The translations under genes and the position numbers were made by a program. The notes under the pieces were generated by a model, which did no database searches, was not told where the DNA came from, and saw only the letters and a list, made by a program, of their open reading frames with translations. DNA of 17,089 nt from Deltaproteobacteria bacterium (GTDB lineage Bacteria; Desulfobacterota; Syntrophia; Syntrophales; JAAYKM01): assembly GCA_019136935.1 (NCBI GenBank), contig JAGVTI010000102.1:1-17089 (forward strand), written 5' to 3'. Below, in pieces: positions 1 through 8,276 of the stretch (positions within the stretch are counted from its first letter, which is position 1; every line of letters begins with the position of its first letter).

Positions 1-1
1 C

Positions 2-1582
2 TCGAAGAGTGTGGAGGTCGGCGGGCAGGGGTTGCCCCTTTCCGTCGTCACGGCCAACCTGGAACTCTTTTACGCCGCCAATTTCCCCCTCCTGATGTAT
101 CTCGGTTTGACGGTGGGGGCGGCGGGCCTGATCGAACGGTTCGGTACAGAAGCCCAGAAAGAACGCTATATGTACCGGATGTATGCGGGCGAATGGACGG
201 GAACCATGTGCCTGACGGAGGCGAACGCCGGGACGGACGTCGGCGCCCTCCGGACATCCGCAAAACGTCTTTCCGACGGAACCTACCTCATCAAGGGAAC
301 CAAGTGTTTCATTTCCGCGGGGGATCACGATATCACGCCCAATATCGTCCACATCGTCCTGGCGAGGATCGAGGGCGATCCGCCGGGAACGGAGGGGCTT
401 TCGGCATTCATCGTTCCCAAGTTCCGTGTTCTGGAAGACGGCGGCCCTGGTGAAGGAAACGATGTCCTGACGGGGAATGTCGAACACAAGATGGGAATCC
501 ACGGATCGTCGACGTGCACCCTGAATTTCGGTGACCACGACAATTGCGTCGGAGAGCTGCTCGGTAAAGAACGGGAGGGTATCCGTGTGATGTTCAATCT
601 TATGAACGAGGCCCGCCTGGAAGTCGGCATGCAGGGCCTGGGGCACGCGACGGCGGCATACGAGCATGCCGTCTGCTATGCCAGGGAACGCATCCAGAGT
701 GCCCCCGCCTGGGAAATGCACGATCCCGGGGCGAAGGCGATTCCCATCATCGGCCACCCCGATGTGCGGAGAAACCTGCTTTGGATGAAAGCCCACGTGG
801 AGGGCATGCGGGCCATGAACTACTTCGCCGCCTATTGCATGGATATGGCCGCGGTGTCCGAAACCGGGCAGGAGAGGGAGGATTGGCAGGGGCTGGTGGA
901 GTTGCTGATACCCGTCTGCAAGGCCTATTGTTCAGATACGGGGCTTCTGGTCTGTTCGAAAGCGATTGATATTTACGGCGGCTACGGTTATTGTTCCGAA
1001 TTCCCCGTCGAGCAGTACATGAGGGATTGCAAGATTTCGTCGATTTACGAGGGGACGAACGGCGTCCAGGCTCTGGACCTGGTGGGTCGGAAACTTGCCC
1101 AGAGAAACGGGGCCGATGCCGAAAATCTCTTTGGCCGCATGGTCGGGACGGTTGAGAAAACGGTCAAGATCCCCGCCCTGCGGAAAGCCTCGGGTTGCCT
1201 GGCCGATGCCCTGGAGGGGCTTCGGGAAGTGACCCGGGAATTTTCTTCCCTTTCCAAAACGGCGGGATTTCTGATCCCCATCCTCTACGCATCGCCTTAT
1301 CTCCGGATCCTGGGGGATGTCCTGCTGGGGCATTTTCTCCTCGAAGGAGCGGAAATTGCCTGCCGGAGGCTCGCGGAGATATACCGGGAGTCGGATGTCG
1401 AAGATTCTCCGGCTGGACAGAGGACCCTGGTCCATACCAATCCCGATGTGGCTTTTTACCAGGGAAAGGTCGCGTCGGCGAAGTTTTTTGCCAACGATGT
1501 CCTGACGACGGTGAAGGGGCGGTGCGACGCCATCCGCATGGCGGAAAGGGCGCCCTTGGAAATGGCGGACGAGTCGTTTTGA
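2..1582 (+). CDS. fadE: Acyl-CoA dehydrogenase, 5' end cut by window edge
   Basis: Flavin-dependent acyl-CoA dehydrogenase, which makes the trans-2-enoyl-CoA in the first step of beta-oxidation. The reading frame is open to the left edge, so the N-terminal part (roughly 80-100 residues by family length) is outside; the GTG at 11 is internal. Visible family marks are the Gly-rich VGGQGLPLSVV near the edge, the middle-domain CLTEANAGTDVGALRT, and IYEGTNGVQ, whose Glu (codon 1049-1051) sits where the catalytic base of medium-chain type dehydrogenases lies. About 150 residues follow it, matching the extra C-terminal helical domain of long (~600 aa) family members. It is followed in the same direction by the hydratase/dehydrogenase fusion and thiolase genes, after a 238-bp gap holding a repeat. 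The symbol follows B. subtilis fadNAE; chain-length specificity cannot be read from sequence. Confidence 0.93.
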   Translation, partial: SKSVEVGGQGLPLSVVTANLELFYAANFPLLMYLGLTVGAAGLIERFGTEAQKERYMYRMYAGEWTGTMCLTEANAGTDVGALRTSAKRLSDGTYLIKGTKCFISAGDHDITPNIVHIVLARIEGDPPGTEGLSAFIVPKFRVLEDGGPGEGNDVLTGNVEHKMGIHGSSTCTLNFGDHDNCVGELLGKEREGIRVMFNLMNEARLEVGMQGLGHATAAYEHAVCYARERIQSAPAWEMHDPGAKAIPIIGHPDVRRNLLWMKAHVEGMRAMNYFAAYCMDMAAVSETGQEREDWQGLVELLIPVCKAYCSDTGLLVCSKAIDIYGGYGYCSEFPVEQYMRDCKISSIYEGTNGVQALDLVGRKLAQRNGADAENLFGRMVGTVEKTVKIPALRKASGCLADALEGLREVTREFSSLSKTAGFLIPILYASPYLRILGDVLLGHFLLEGAEIACRRLAEIYRESDVEDSPAGQRTLVHTNPDVAFYQGKVASAKFFANDVLTTVKGRCDAIRMAERAPLEMADESF

Positions 1583-1672
1583 AAGGCGACTTCGTAAAAA
1601 GGCCGGATATGGCGTTGCGCTTTACCCTTTGTCATTGCGGAGGCCTATAAATTAGTACTTGGTGAAAAAGAG

Positions 1673-1772
1673 CCCCTTCGCTTCGCTCAGGGTGACAGAA
1701 ATGGTAAGTTTGAGGGGTCGTGAATAGATCATCATGTCATTCTGAGAAGCGAAGCGAAGCGACGAAGAATCT
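1673..1772. repeat. Imperfect inverted repeat between fadE and fadN (REP-like)
   Basis: The 238-bp fadE-fadN gap holds a left arm at 1673-1697 (cttcgcttcgctcagggtgaca core) and a right arm at about 1735-1772 (tgtcattctgag, then repeated gaagc units, then cgaagaatctc). Reverse-complementing the left arm gives tgtcaccctgagcgaagcga, which lines up with the right arm with few mismatches. This TGTCATTCTGAG/GAAGAATCTC wording is familiar to me from dispersed intergenic repeats in environmental bacterial genomes. The transcript could fold into a long hairpin inside the putative operon; whether it acts as a processing or partial termination site is not shown. Confidence 0.55.
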
Positions 1773-1820
1773 CTTGTAATTTACAGATATTATTGAACTA
1801 TCCTTAAAGAGGAGATCGAT

Positions 1821-4235
1821 ATGCCTTACGAAATCAGGAAGGCGGCCGTGCTGGGGGCCGGTGTCATGGGCGCGGCGATTGCCGCCCATCTGACGAACGC
1901 CGGCATCGATTGTGTTCTTCTGGACATCCTGCCTCCGGAGTTGACGGAGGAGAACAGGCGTAAAGGCTGGACCGAGGCGACGCCCGAGTGGCGGAACCGT
2001 TTCGCCGCGGCCGGCCTCGTCCAGGCGCTCAAGGCCAAGCCGGCGGCCTTTTACACGAAGAAAAACGCCGCCCGTATCCGGACCGGAAATTTTGAAGACC
2101 ACCTGGCCTGGCTGAAAGAGGTGGACTGGGTGATCGAAGCGGTTGTCGAAAATCTGGAGATCAAGCAGAGCCTTCTCTCGCGGATCGAAAGCCATATCAA
2201 GCCAACCTGCATCGTTTCGACGAACACCTCGGGGCTTCCTGTCCGGGATATTGTCGCCCGGGCCGGGTCTTCCCTGAAATCGAGGTTTGTCTGCACCCAT
2301 TTCTTCAATCCTCCGCGGTACATGAAACTCCTGGAAGTCATCCCCTGCGCGGAGACGCTTCCCGAGGTCCTCGATTTCATGGTGAAATTCTGTGAGGATG
2401 TTCTGGGGAAAGGAGTCGTCGTCTGCAAGGACGTGCCGAACTTCATCGGCAACCGCATCGGGGTCTTCGATATCGCCAATGCCGTGCATCGGATGATCGA
2501 GAAGGGCATGACCATCGAGGAGGTGGACGCGATCGTCGGGAAGGAACTGGGGCGGCCCGGGACGGCCCTTTTCGGCACCGTCGACCTGGTCGGCCTGGAT
2601 ACGGCCATGCATGTCATGACCCACCTGTACGAGGCGGCGAAGGACGACGAGATGCGCGATTTGTACCGGCCGGTGGATTTTCTCGGGGCCATGGTCGATC
2701 GGGAACTCCTGGGAAATAAAACCGGCTGCGGCTTTTACCGGAGATCGAAGAATGAAAAAGGGGAGAAGGTCAAGGAAGTTCTCGATTACAAGACGATGGC
2801 CTATGTGCCCCTGGCCAAACCCCGGTTCCCCTCCCTGGGGGCGGCGAAAAAGGCCGACGATTCCGTCGTTAAGGCCCGGATACTTTTCTACGGGGAAGAC
2901 CGGGCCGGCGAATTCGTCCGGGAGTATCTCTGCAACAACTTCATTTACGCCGCCAACCGCATCCCCGAGATCTGCGACACCGTTTACGCCATCGACCGGG
3001 CCATGAAATGGGGTTACAACCACCAACTGGGTCCGTTCGAGATGTGGGATGCCGTCGGTCTCGAAGCGTCTCTGGCGGTCATGGAGAAGCTGAACAAGGC
3101 GGTGCCGGAGAAGATCCGGGAGATGGTGCAAAGGGGTTGCCGGTCGTTTTACGACAAGCGGGGGGACGGCCTGTATTTCTACGACTTTGCCGTGAAGGAT
3201 TATGTCCGGATGGCGGAACACCCCCGGGTCATTCTTCTGCCGTCCCTGAAGGAAAGAAACCGGGTGATCCTGCAGAACGAGTCGGCCAGCCTCGTCGACA
3301 TCGGCGAGGGGGTTGCCTGCCTGGAATTCCATACGAAGATGAACGTCTTGGACGACCTGGTGATCAATCTGATTTTCGAGATCTGCGACCGCGTCGAAAA
3401 GGATTTTCTCGGCATGGTCATCGGCAACCACGGGACCAATTTTTCCGCGGGTGCGAATGTGTACAAGGTGCTGATGGCCATCCAGATGGGGAACTGGGAC
3501 GTCCTGGAATCCCTTGTCGGCGCTTTTCAGCAGGCGAACATGCGCATGAAGTACCTTGCAAAACCCGTCGTCGCCGCCCCCGCGGGACTGACCCTGGGCG
3601 GGGGCTGCGAGATATGCCTGCATGCGGCGGCCTGTCGTCCCCTTGGTGAAACGTATATCGGCCTCGTCGAGGCTGGAATCGGAGTCATCCCCGCCGGCGG
3701 CGGGACGAAAGAGCTCATGGTCCGGATCGCCGGAGAGATTTCTCCCGACGTGGTGGAAGCGGGGCTGAATCTTCAGCAGTTTTACGCGAAAATCTTCGAG
3801 ACGATCGCCATGGCCAAGGTGGCGACCAGCGCCGTCGAGGGAAAGGAACTGGGTTATTTCCGCCGGAGCGACTGCATCAGCATGAACCGGGATCAGCAGC
3901 TCTGGGATGCCCGGGAGGTCGTTCTAGGCTTATCCCGTTTTTACCGGAAACCGGAGCCGGCCCTGATTCCCGTCATGGGCGAGAATCTTAGGGGAATTGC
4001 CACGGCGATTCTGTACAACATGCGCCACGGGAACTACATTTCCGACCATGACGTCCATGTTTCCAAGAAACTCGTCCATGTCCTCTCCGGCGGGGATTGC
4101 GCCGAGGGAACCTTCGTTACGGAACAGGAGATTCTCGACCTGGAGCGGGAGGCCTTCATGAGCCTCTGCGGCGAGACGAAGACGCAGGACCGGATGATGC
4201 ATATCCTGAACACAGGAAAACCCCTGAGAAATTAA
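1821..4235 (+). CDS. fadN: FadN-type 3-hydroxyacyl-CoA dehydrogenase / enoyl-CoA hydratase fusion
   Basis: An 804-residue two-enzyme protein that hydrates enoyl-CoA and oxidises 3-hydroxyacyl-CoA with NAD. The dehydrogenase comes first: the Rossmann motif GAGVMG is at residues 12-17, STNTSG follows, and the catalytic His160 lies in HFFNP. The dehydrogenase C-terminal helical domains run to about residue 430. The crotonase domain is C-terminal: oxyanion-hole motif NFSAGAN, then GGGCE with Glu597 and VEAGIG with Glu617. The 20-residue spacing equals that of the two catalytic glutamates of crotonases (144/164 in rat), so both active sites look intact. This order is the reverse of E. coli FadB/FadJ and matches Bacillus FadN. 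The ATG start has AGAGGAG about 6 bases upstream. The next gene, a thiolase, follows after 11 bp. Confidence 0.95.
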   Translation: MPYEIRKAAVLGAGVMGAAIAAHLTNAGIDCVLLDILPPELTEENRRKGWTEATPEWRNRFAAAGLVQALKAKPAAFYTKKNAARIRTGNFEDHLAWLKEVDWVIEAVVENLEIKQSLLSRIESHIKPTCIVSTNTSGLPVRDIVARAGSSLKSRFVCTHFFNPPRYMKLLEVIPCAETLPEVLDFMVKFCEDVLGKGVVVCKDVPNFIGNRIGVFDIANAVHRMIEKGMTIEEVDAIVGKELGRPGTALFGTVDLVGLDTAMHVMTHLYEAAKDDEMRDLYRPVDFLGAMVDRELLGNKTGCGFYRRSKNEKGEKVKEVLDYKTMAYVPLAKPRFPSLGAAKKADDSVVKARILFYGEDRAGEFVREYLCNNFIYAANRIPEICDTVYAIDRAMKWGYNHQLGPFEMWDAVGLEASLAVMEKLNKAVPEKIREMVQRGCRSFYDKRGDGLYFYDFAVKDYVRMAEHPRVILLPSLKERNRVILQNESASLVDIGEGVACLEFHTKMNVLDDLVINLIFEICDRVEKDFLGMVIGNHGTNFSAGANVYKVLMAIQMGNWDVLESLVGAFQQANMRMKYLAKPVVAAPAGLTLGGGCEICLHAAACRPLGETYIGLVEAGIGVIPAGGGTKELMVRIAGEISPDVVEAGLNLQQFYAKIFETIAMAKVATSAVEGKELGYFRRSDCISMNRDQQLWDAREVVLGLSRFYRKPEPALIPVMGENLRGIATAILYNMRHGNYISDHDVHVSKKLVHVLSGGDCAEGTFVTEQEILDLEREAFMSLCGETKTQDRMMHILNTGKPLRN

Positions 4236-4246
4236 GGAGGAACACC

Positions 4247-5434
4247 ATGAACGATGCAGTGATCATCGAGGCGGTCAGAAGCCCCGGCGGCCGTTACAGG
4301 CGGGGGAGCCTGGCGACAACGAGGGGGGACGAGATCGGCATGCAGGTTCTGCGGGGCCTTCTCGCCCGGGTTCCCCGGTTGAAGCCGGAGGATATCGACG
4401 ACGTGATCGCCGGCTGCGCTTTCCCGGAAGCGGAAACGGGGATGAACCTGGGACGGGTTCTTGCCCTGGGAATCGGTCTGCCGGTGACGACGGCGGGAAT
4501 GACGGTCAACCGCCTGTGTTCGTCCGGCCTGCAGTCGATCGCCGACGCGACGGCCAGGATCAATGCCGGCTGGGCCGAGGTGATCGTCGCGGGCGGCGTG
4601 GAAACGATGTCCCATATCCCCATGGGCGGCGCCGTTTTCCGGCCTCACCCGGAGTGGGACGATCTGCCGAACACCTTCGTGTCCATGGGGGTGACGGCGG
4701 AGAACGTGGCGGCGGATTACGGCATCTCGAGGGAGGATCAGGACCGATTCGGCCTGGAAAGCCACCGGCGGGCTTACGAGGCCATCCTGGCGGGAAAATT
4801 CAGGGAAGAAATCATCCCCCTGGAGGGCTGGCACTATGGCCGGGACAAGCGGGGGCGGCGGATTATCGAAAAAAAGCCTTTCGACACGGATGAAGGGGTG
4901 CGCTGGCCCCTGAGCATGGAGGAACTGTCGAAGCTGAAATCCCCCTTCCGGGAAGGTGGCGTCGTGACGGCGGGAAATTCTTCCCAGATGACCGACGGCG
5001 CCGCTTTCGCCCTCGTGATGAACCGCCGGAAAGCCGGCGCGCTGGGACTGGAACCGTGGGCAAAACTCACCCATTATGCCGTGATCGGCTGCCGTCCCGA
5101 GGAAATGGGGGTCGGTCCCGCCTATGCCATTCCGAAGGTGCTGGACCAGGCGAAACTGACCACAGGGGATATCGACGTGTTCGAGATCAACGAGGCCTTT
5201 GCCTCCCAGGCCCTCTACTGCATCCGGAAGATCGGAATCGAGGACCGGTTGAACGCGGGGGATGTCAATCCGAACGGGGGCGCCATCGCCCTGGGACACC
5301 CCCTGGGGGCGACGGGGGCGAAACTGACGGCCCAGTTGCTCCACGAGATGAGACGCCGCGGGTCGAAGCGCGGTATCGTTTCCATGTGCATCGGCGGCGG
5401 CATGGGTGCCGCCGCGATTTTCGAGACAGTTTAG
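4247..5434 (+). CDS. fadA: Acetyl-CoA acyltransferase (thiolase)
   Basis: A 395-residue thiolase that cleaves 3-ketoacyl-CoA to acetyl-CoA plus a shortened acyl-CoA, the last step of beta-oxidation (or condenses acetyl-CoA in reverse). The nucleophile Cys91 is in VNRLCSSGLQ. The active-site His lies in NPNGGAIALGHPLGATGA and the second Cys in SMCIGGGMGAA, so the catalytic set is complete; NEAF is also present. Start at ATG 4247, because AAGGAGG sits 6 bases before it and the homology begins there (MNDAVIIEAVRSP); the frame stays open further upstream into fadN. It lies 11 bp after fadN, so co-translation is likely. No clear terminator follows: the repeat element starts 4 bp after the stop. 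Confidence 0.95.
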   Translation: MNDAVIIEAVRSPGGRYRRGSLATTRGDEIGMQVLRGLLARVPRLKPEDIDDVIAGCAFPEAETGMNLGRVLALGIGLPVTTAGMTVNRLCSSGLQSIADATARINAGWAEVIVAGGVETMSHIPMGGAVFRPHPEWDDLPNTFVSMGVTAENVAADYGISREDQDRFGLESHRRAYEAILAGKFREEIIPLEGWHYGRDKRGRRIIEKKPFDTDEGVRWPLSMEELSKLKSPFREGGVVTAGNSSQMTDGAAFALVMNRRKAGALGLEPWAKLTHYAVIGCRPEEMGVGPAYAIPKVLDQAKLTTGDIDVFEINEAFASQALYCIRKIGIEDRLNAGDVNPNGGAIALGHPLGATGAKLTAQLLHEMRRRGSKRGIVSMCIGGGMGAAAIFETV

Positions 5435-5438
5435 GGAG

Positions 5439-5700
5439 GGGTCAAATCTTTAATCTTGACATTTGAGGAGGGTGGAGAAGGTGTCTCCGAGCATTCCGCC
5501 GAATTTCCGGGACGGGATAAGGAGCGGACAGCGTACAAGGTGCGTTTGGCAAAAAATTCAGTCTATTCAAAGAATTAACGATCCCGATTTTCGCCTTACG
5601 AAGACATGATTTGTGTAATTAAGTATCCTGTCCCCGGAATTCCCCGGAATTCGGAATTCACCCAGGATTATTTGGGCAACAGCCCGTAAAGATTTGACCC
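5439..5700. repeat. Full-length copy of MITE-like element with 14-bp terminal inverted repeats
   Basis: A 262-bp segment bounded by gggtcaaatcttta (5439-5452) and its exact reverse complement taaagatttgaccc (5687-5700). It sits between the convergent ends of fadA and the TonB receptor gene. Positions 5439-5640 repeat at 8277-8479 in the same orientation with only about a dozen differences. It holds an internal hairpin (5588-5604) and no transposase. The termini and internal sequence remind me of non-coding units found near REP-associated (Y1-type) transposases in deltaproteobacterial genomes; that link is from memory. No target-site duplication is evident to me (ggag before, atta after). Confidence 0.7.
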
Positions 5701-5709
5701 ATTAGTGCG

Positions 5710-7986
5710 TTAAAAATGGAAACGAACACCGGCATACATTCCAAATGGTGCCCCGGTTTGATATGTTGCTGCAGTGTTGGTAGCCGCCAACGCATCGTCC
5801 GCCGTATTGATTGCGGAGATGTATTTTTCGTTTAACAGGTTTGTAGCTGTAATGCGAAAGTCTATTGATTTTAAACCAAGTACCTTTTGTATTTCATATG
5901 AAGCATCAAAATCCACAATGGTGGATGAACTTATTTTCTCCTTGTTGAGCACATCTCCGTATCTTTCAGACATGTATTTGATAGACGGGGTCAGTGTGAG
6001 GCCGGCAATTTTGTAGGACAATGCGACTTTCGCCATGTACTTCGGCGCATCGGGCACCTGGTTACCGCTTGATGAGATCTTGGTGCTGCTTGCCGTTCTC
6101 AAATCATCCGTAAAGTAGAATTTGTTGTAGGACAAGCCCACCAGAAAATCGAATGATTTTGACAAAGATCCACTGGCCTCTATTTCGGCGCCATACGCCA
6201 AGGCATCCTCCGCATTGTAGGGATACGTGACGTTATATGAGGGATCATAAACCCTGGCCTGTTTATTTTTAACGATCGAAACAAATACATTGGGCTTTAG
6301 GCAGACAGTAGCGATTTGATATTTAATTCCGAGGTCGAGATTGTCCGATGTCTCCAGATCCAACTTGTCCAAGAGATTCTGTAAGGTTACACCTTTTGAA
6401 ACAAAATTTGACCTCTGCTGGACATAAGTGGGAAAAAGATTCACATCCAAGCCGTATGTCCTGGTGTAATCCGCATAGACTGTTATGCTTTTATTCACGT
6501 TGTAGCCTACGTAGAGGCTCGGCAGCCACTCAGAAAAATTTTTATCCTTAACGCTGGCCCACCTGTCGAGCGTTCCGTTGGCGATAGCGGTATCGTAGTC
6601 CTGACTTGTAGTTGAGGTTGTCCCGTGGGTGTAGCTCCGAAGTGCTCCCATCTTCATGTCAAGGTATCTAACCCCTGCAGAATAGACAAATCGGCCCAAC
6701 TGACCGCTGAATTCGGCAAACGGCGACTGCAATTCATGATAGTCGTTGTCGGCAAGGACCGCCCATCCGGCAAAAGTTAAACCGCTCGGACCCACGGTGT
6801 ATTTTTTCTGCGCCGTTGGAGGTCCCGGGGGTTCCTGTCTATGTGCCCAATATCCCAGCTTTGTGTTCAACTCTTTGGAGAATTTTTTTTCATATTTTAT
6901 GATTCCACCGAACGTCTCGTGGTCGATGTCCCACTTGATGACATTATTTTTAGATGCAAATGAATACTTCCCTCGGTCAGTAAAATAATAGGGTTTCAAA
7001 GTTATTTTGGAATTTTGAGATGGGGTGACCTCCATATTGGCGAGAATAACGGTATCTTCGAAATTTTGTCTGTTGTAGTCGTAGTAATTAGCGCTTCCCC
7101 GGTTAGTGTTAAAGTCTTTTCGGAAGTATTTGTTTATATTACGTGTTTCGGCATACGTCAGGTTGTAGTAGTTGTGGTGGTCATCTTTGTTGTATGTAAC
7201 GAATAGCTCCGTCTTGATTTTTTCGTTCGGCTTGATTACCATTCCCATGGAACTGTTTGTCCGCTCAAAATTCCCTTCGCCTTTATATTTATCACTGGAT
7301 GTATAGGAAAAAGAACCGAAGGCGGATACGATGCCCATGTCACCGGTATCAATACGTAAAAAGCTTCTGGTGAATTTGTCGCTTCCCACTGTCTGGGCTA
7401 AATCGATGCCGAATGCATGTTCAGGCCTTTTGATATTCAGGTCCACTTTTCCCGCAAGATTAGAGAACCCAAGCCCCTTATCCACCGGCACATAGCCTTT
7501 ATATAAATCCACGCTCCCAATATTCTCCATATCATAGATTGTTTTCCCACCGCCGGGATTACCGCTTATGGGAATGCTGTCATACGATTTGATTCCTCCC
7601 GGTCCTGTCTGTTTTTTGCCCCTTACCCTGATAGAATCGTGAAAACCGCTTTCATTGGTGCCAAGCGCATCCACGGCGGTGTAATTAACCGACGGTGACA
7701 TTTCAACTATCTTGAAAACATTGATATTCCCCTGTTTGCCGAATGTCTCGATACCTTTTTTAATATAACTTTCATGGTTTGCAGGAGACAACATATCCAA
7801 CGGAGCCACAAATGTTTCACTCTCTGCCTTAACAGCGGTATCGTTTACGATGATCGGTTCTAATTGCACTGTTTTTGACGGATCGCTTTTTTTAAGTTCC
7901 CCAGATGAGGCAACCTGATATGAACACAGCAGCAGAATTACCGTTAACAAGATGACACTTGATCTTTTTATTATAGAACGTTCCAT
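5710..7986 (-). CDS. TonB-dependent outer-membrane receptor, substrate unknown
   Basis: A 758-residue outer-membrane gated transporter. A signal peptide covers residues 1-28 (basic start, hydrophobic VILLTVILLLC, then VASSG). LEPIIVND at 42-49 fits a TonB box. A plug domain spans about 60-190 (IRVRG, then GGGKTIYDMENIGSVDLYKG and LAGKVDLNIKRP). The rest is aromatic-rich alternating beta strands ending in AGVRFHF, the usual terminal phenylalanine of a barrel. Start at ATG 7986 with GAGAGGGG 7 bases before. The gene is visibly more AT-rich than the flanking purine and beta-oxidation genes and is enclosed by direct repeats, which suggests acquisition. No ABC transporter, TonB/ExbBD or siderophore gene is adjacent, so the ligand cannot be inferred; the upstream inverted repeat suggests a dedicated repressor. 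Confidence 0.9.
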   Translation of the reverse strand: MERSIIKRSSVILLTVILLLCSYQVASSGELKKSDPSKTVQLEPIIVNDTAVKAESETFVAPLDMLSPANHESYIKKGIETFGKQGNINVFKIVEMSPSVNYTAVDALGTNESGFHDSIRVRGKKQTGPGGIKSYDSIPISGNPGGGKTIYDMENIGSVDLYKGYVPVDKGLGFSNLAGKVDLNIKRPEHAFGIDLAQTVGSDKFTRSFLRIDTGDMGIVSAFGSFSYTSSDKYKGEGNFERTNSSMGMVIKPNEKIKTELFVTYNKDDHHNYYNLTYAETRNINKYFRKDFNTNRGSANYYDYNRQNFEDTVILANMEVTPSQNSKITLKPYYFTDRGKYSFASKNNVIKWDIDHETFGGIIKYEKKFSKELNTKLGYWAHRQEPPGPPTAQKKYTVGPSGLTFAGWAVLADNDYHELQSPFAEFSGQLGRFVYSAGVRYLDMKMGALRSYTHGTTSTTSQDYDTAIANGTLDRWASVKDKNFSEWLPSLYVGYNVNKSITVYADYTRTYGLDVNLFPTYVQQRSNFVSKGVTLQNLLDKLDLETSDNLDLGIKYQIATVCLKPNVFVSIVKNKQARVYDPSYNVTYPYNAEDALAYGAEIEASGSLSKSFDFLVGLSYNKFYFTDDLRTASSTKISSSGNQVPDAPKYMAKVALSYKIAGLTLTPSIKYMSERYGDVLNKEKISSSTIVDFDASYEIQKVLGLKSIDFRITATNLLNEKYISAINTADDALAATNTAATYQTGAPFGMYAGVRFHF

Positions 7987-8059
7987 ATGTTTTCCCCTCT
8001 CCCATTTAATTATTCAATGAAAGATCATTTGCCGCGCTTGGTGCAAAATAGATTTGCGA

Positions 8060-8118
8060 GCCTACCCCCTGTAAGCTGTACACTCATCAATCTGAAAAAA
8101 GTATGGTAGGCGTCTACC
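8060..8118 (-). promoter_or_regulatory. Receptor mRNA leader with weak terminator-like hairpin and alternative pairing
   Basis: Read on the minus strand, GGTAG-ACGC-CTACC (8118-8105) forms a 5-bp stem followed by four bases and then six U (8100-8095), like a weak intrinsic terminator. Its downstream arm GCCTACC (8111-8105) is also perfectly complementary to GGTAGGC at 8066-8060, so two alternative foldings are possible. It lies between the candidate receptor promoter and the receptor start. I recognise no known riboswitch class here, and the short stem keeps confidence low. Confidence 0.3.
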
Positions 8119-8188
8119 GGGATCGGCCTGAATAAATGCGGAGTCTCATATCCCCCCAATAATACATTTTTATAGGACGGTACTAAGT

Positions 8189-8240
8189 GTTATGCACGGA
8201 TATATATAACGCAATAAGACGCTATATATCTGTGCGTAAC
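8189..8240. promoter_or_regulatory. 18-bp inverted repeat, candidate operator of the receptor gene
   Basis: The arms gttatgcacggatatata (8189-8206) and tatatatctgtgcgtaac (8223-8240) are inverted copies with two mismatches, around a 16-bp centre. As plus-strand RNA both mismatches would be G-U pairs; as the minus-strand receptor mRNA they would be A-C. The site covers the -10 and start region of the predicted receptor promoter, the usual place for a repressor. The TATATAACG-like inner sequence slightly recalls ModE-type sites, but spacing and orientation do not match well. Confidence 0.55.
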
Positions 8241-8250
8241 GCAAAGTCAA
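8223..8250 (-). promoter_or_regulatory. Candidate sigma70 promoter for the TonB receptor gene
   Basis: On the minus strand, TTGACT (8250-8245) is followed after 16 bp by TATATA (8228-8223). It would give a leader of roughly 230 nt before the receptor ATG at 7986. It overlaps the right arm of the inverted repeat at 8189-8240. The boxes are good matches; no experiment is implied. Confidence 0.45.
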
Positions 8251-8276
8251 CCTTTTTTTCAGCAGCATGGGAAATG

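Noticed and set aside
1737..3623. 628-codon open frame on the minus strand opposite fadN
   Set aside because: It lies antisense to a fusion gene with intact catalytic motifs; its translation is rich in His, Arg, Gly and Pro without domain logic, as expected of the complement of GC-rich codons.
4232..5344. 370-codon minus-strand frame opposite fadA
   Set aside because: A shadow of the thiolase gene, with low-complexity translation and no ribosome site.
7984..8070. Lipoprotein signal in the receptor N terminus (LLLC at residues 18-21)
   Set aside because: The residue before Cys is Leu, not Gly/Ala/Ser, so it is not a lipobox; an ordinary signal peptide fits.
7987..8188. Cobalamin or other metabolite riboswitch upstream of the TonB receptor
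   Set aside because: TonB receptors often have B12 riboswitches, but no B12-box-like sequence or matching core was seen in the leader.
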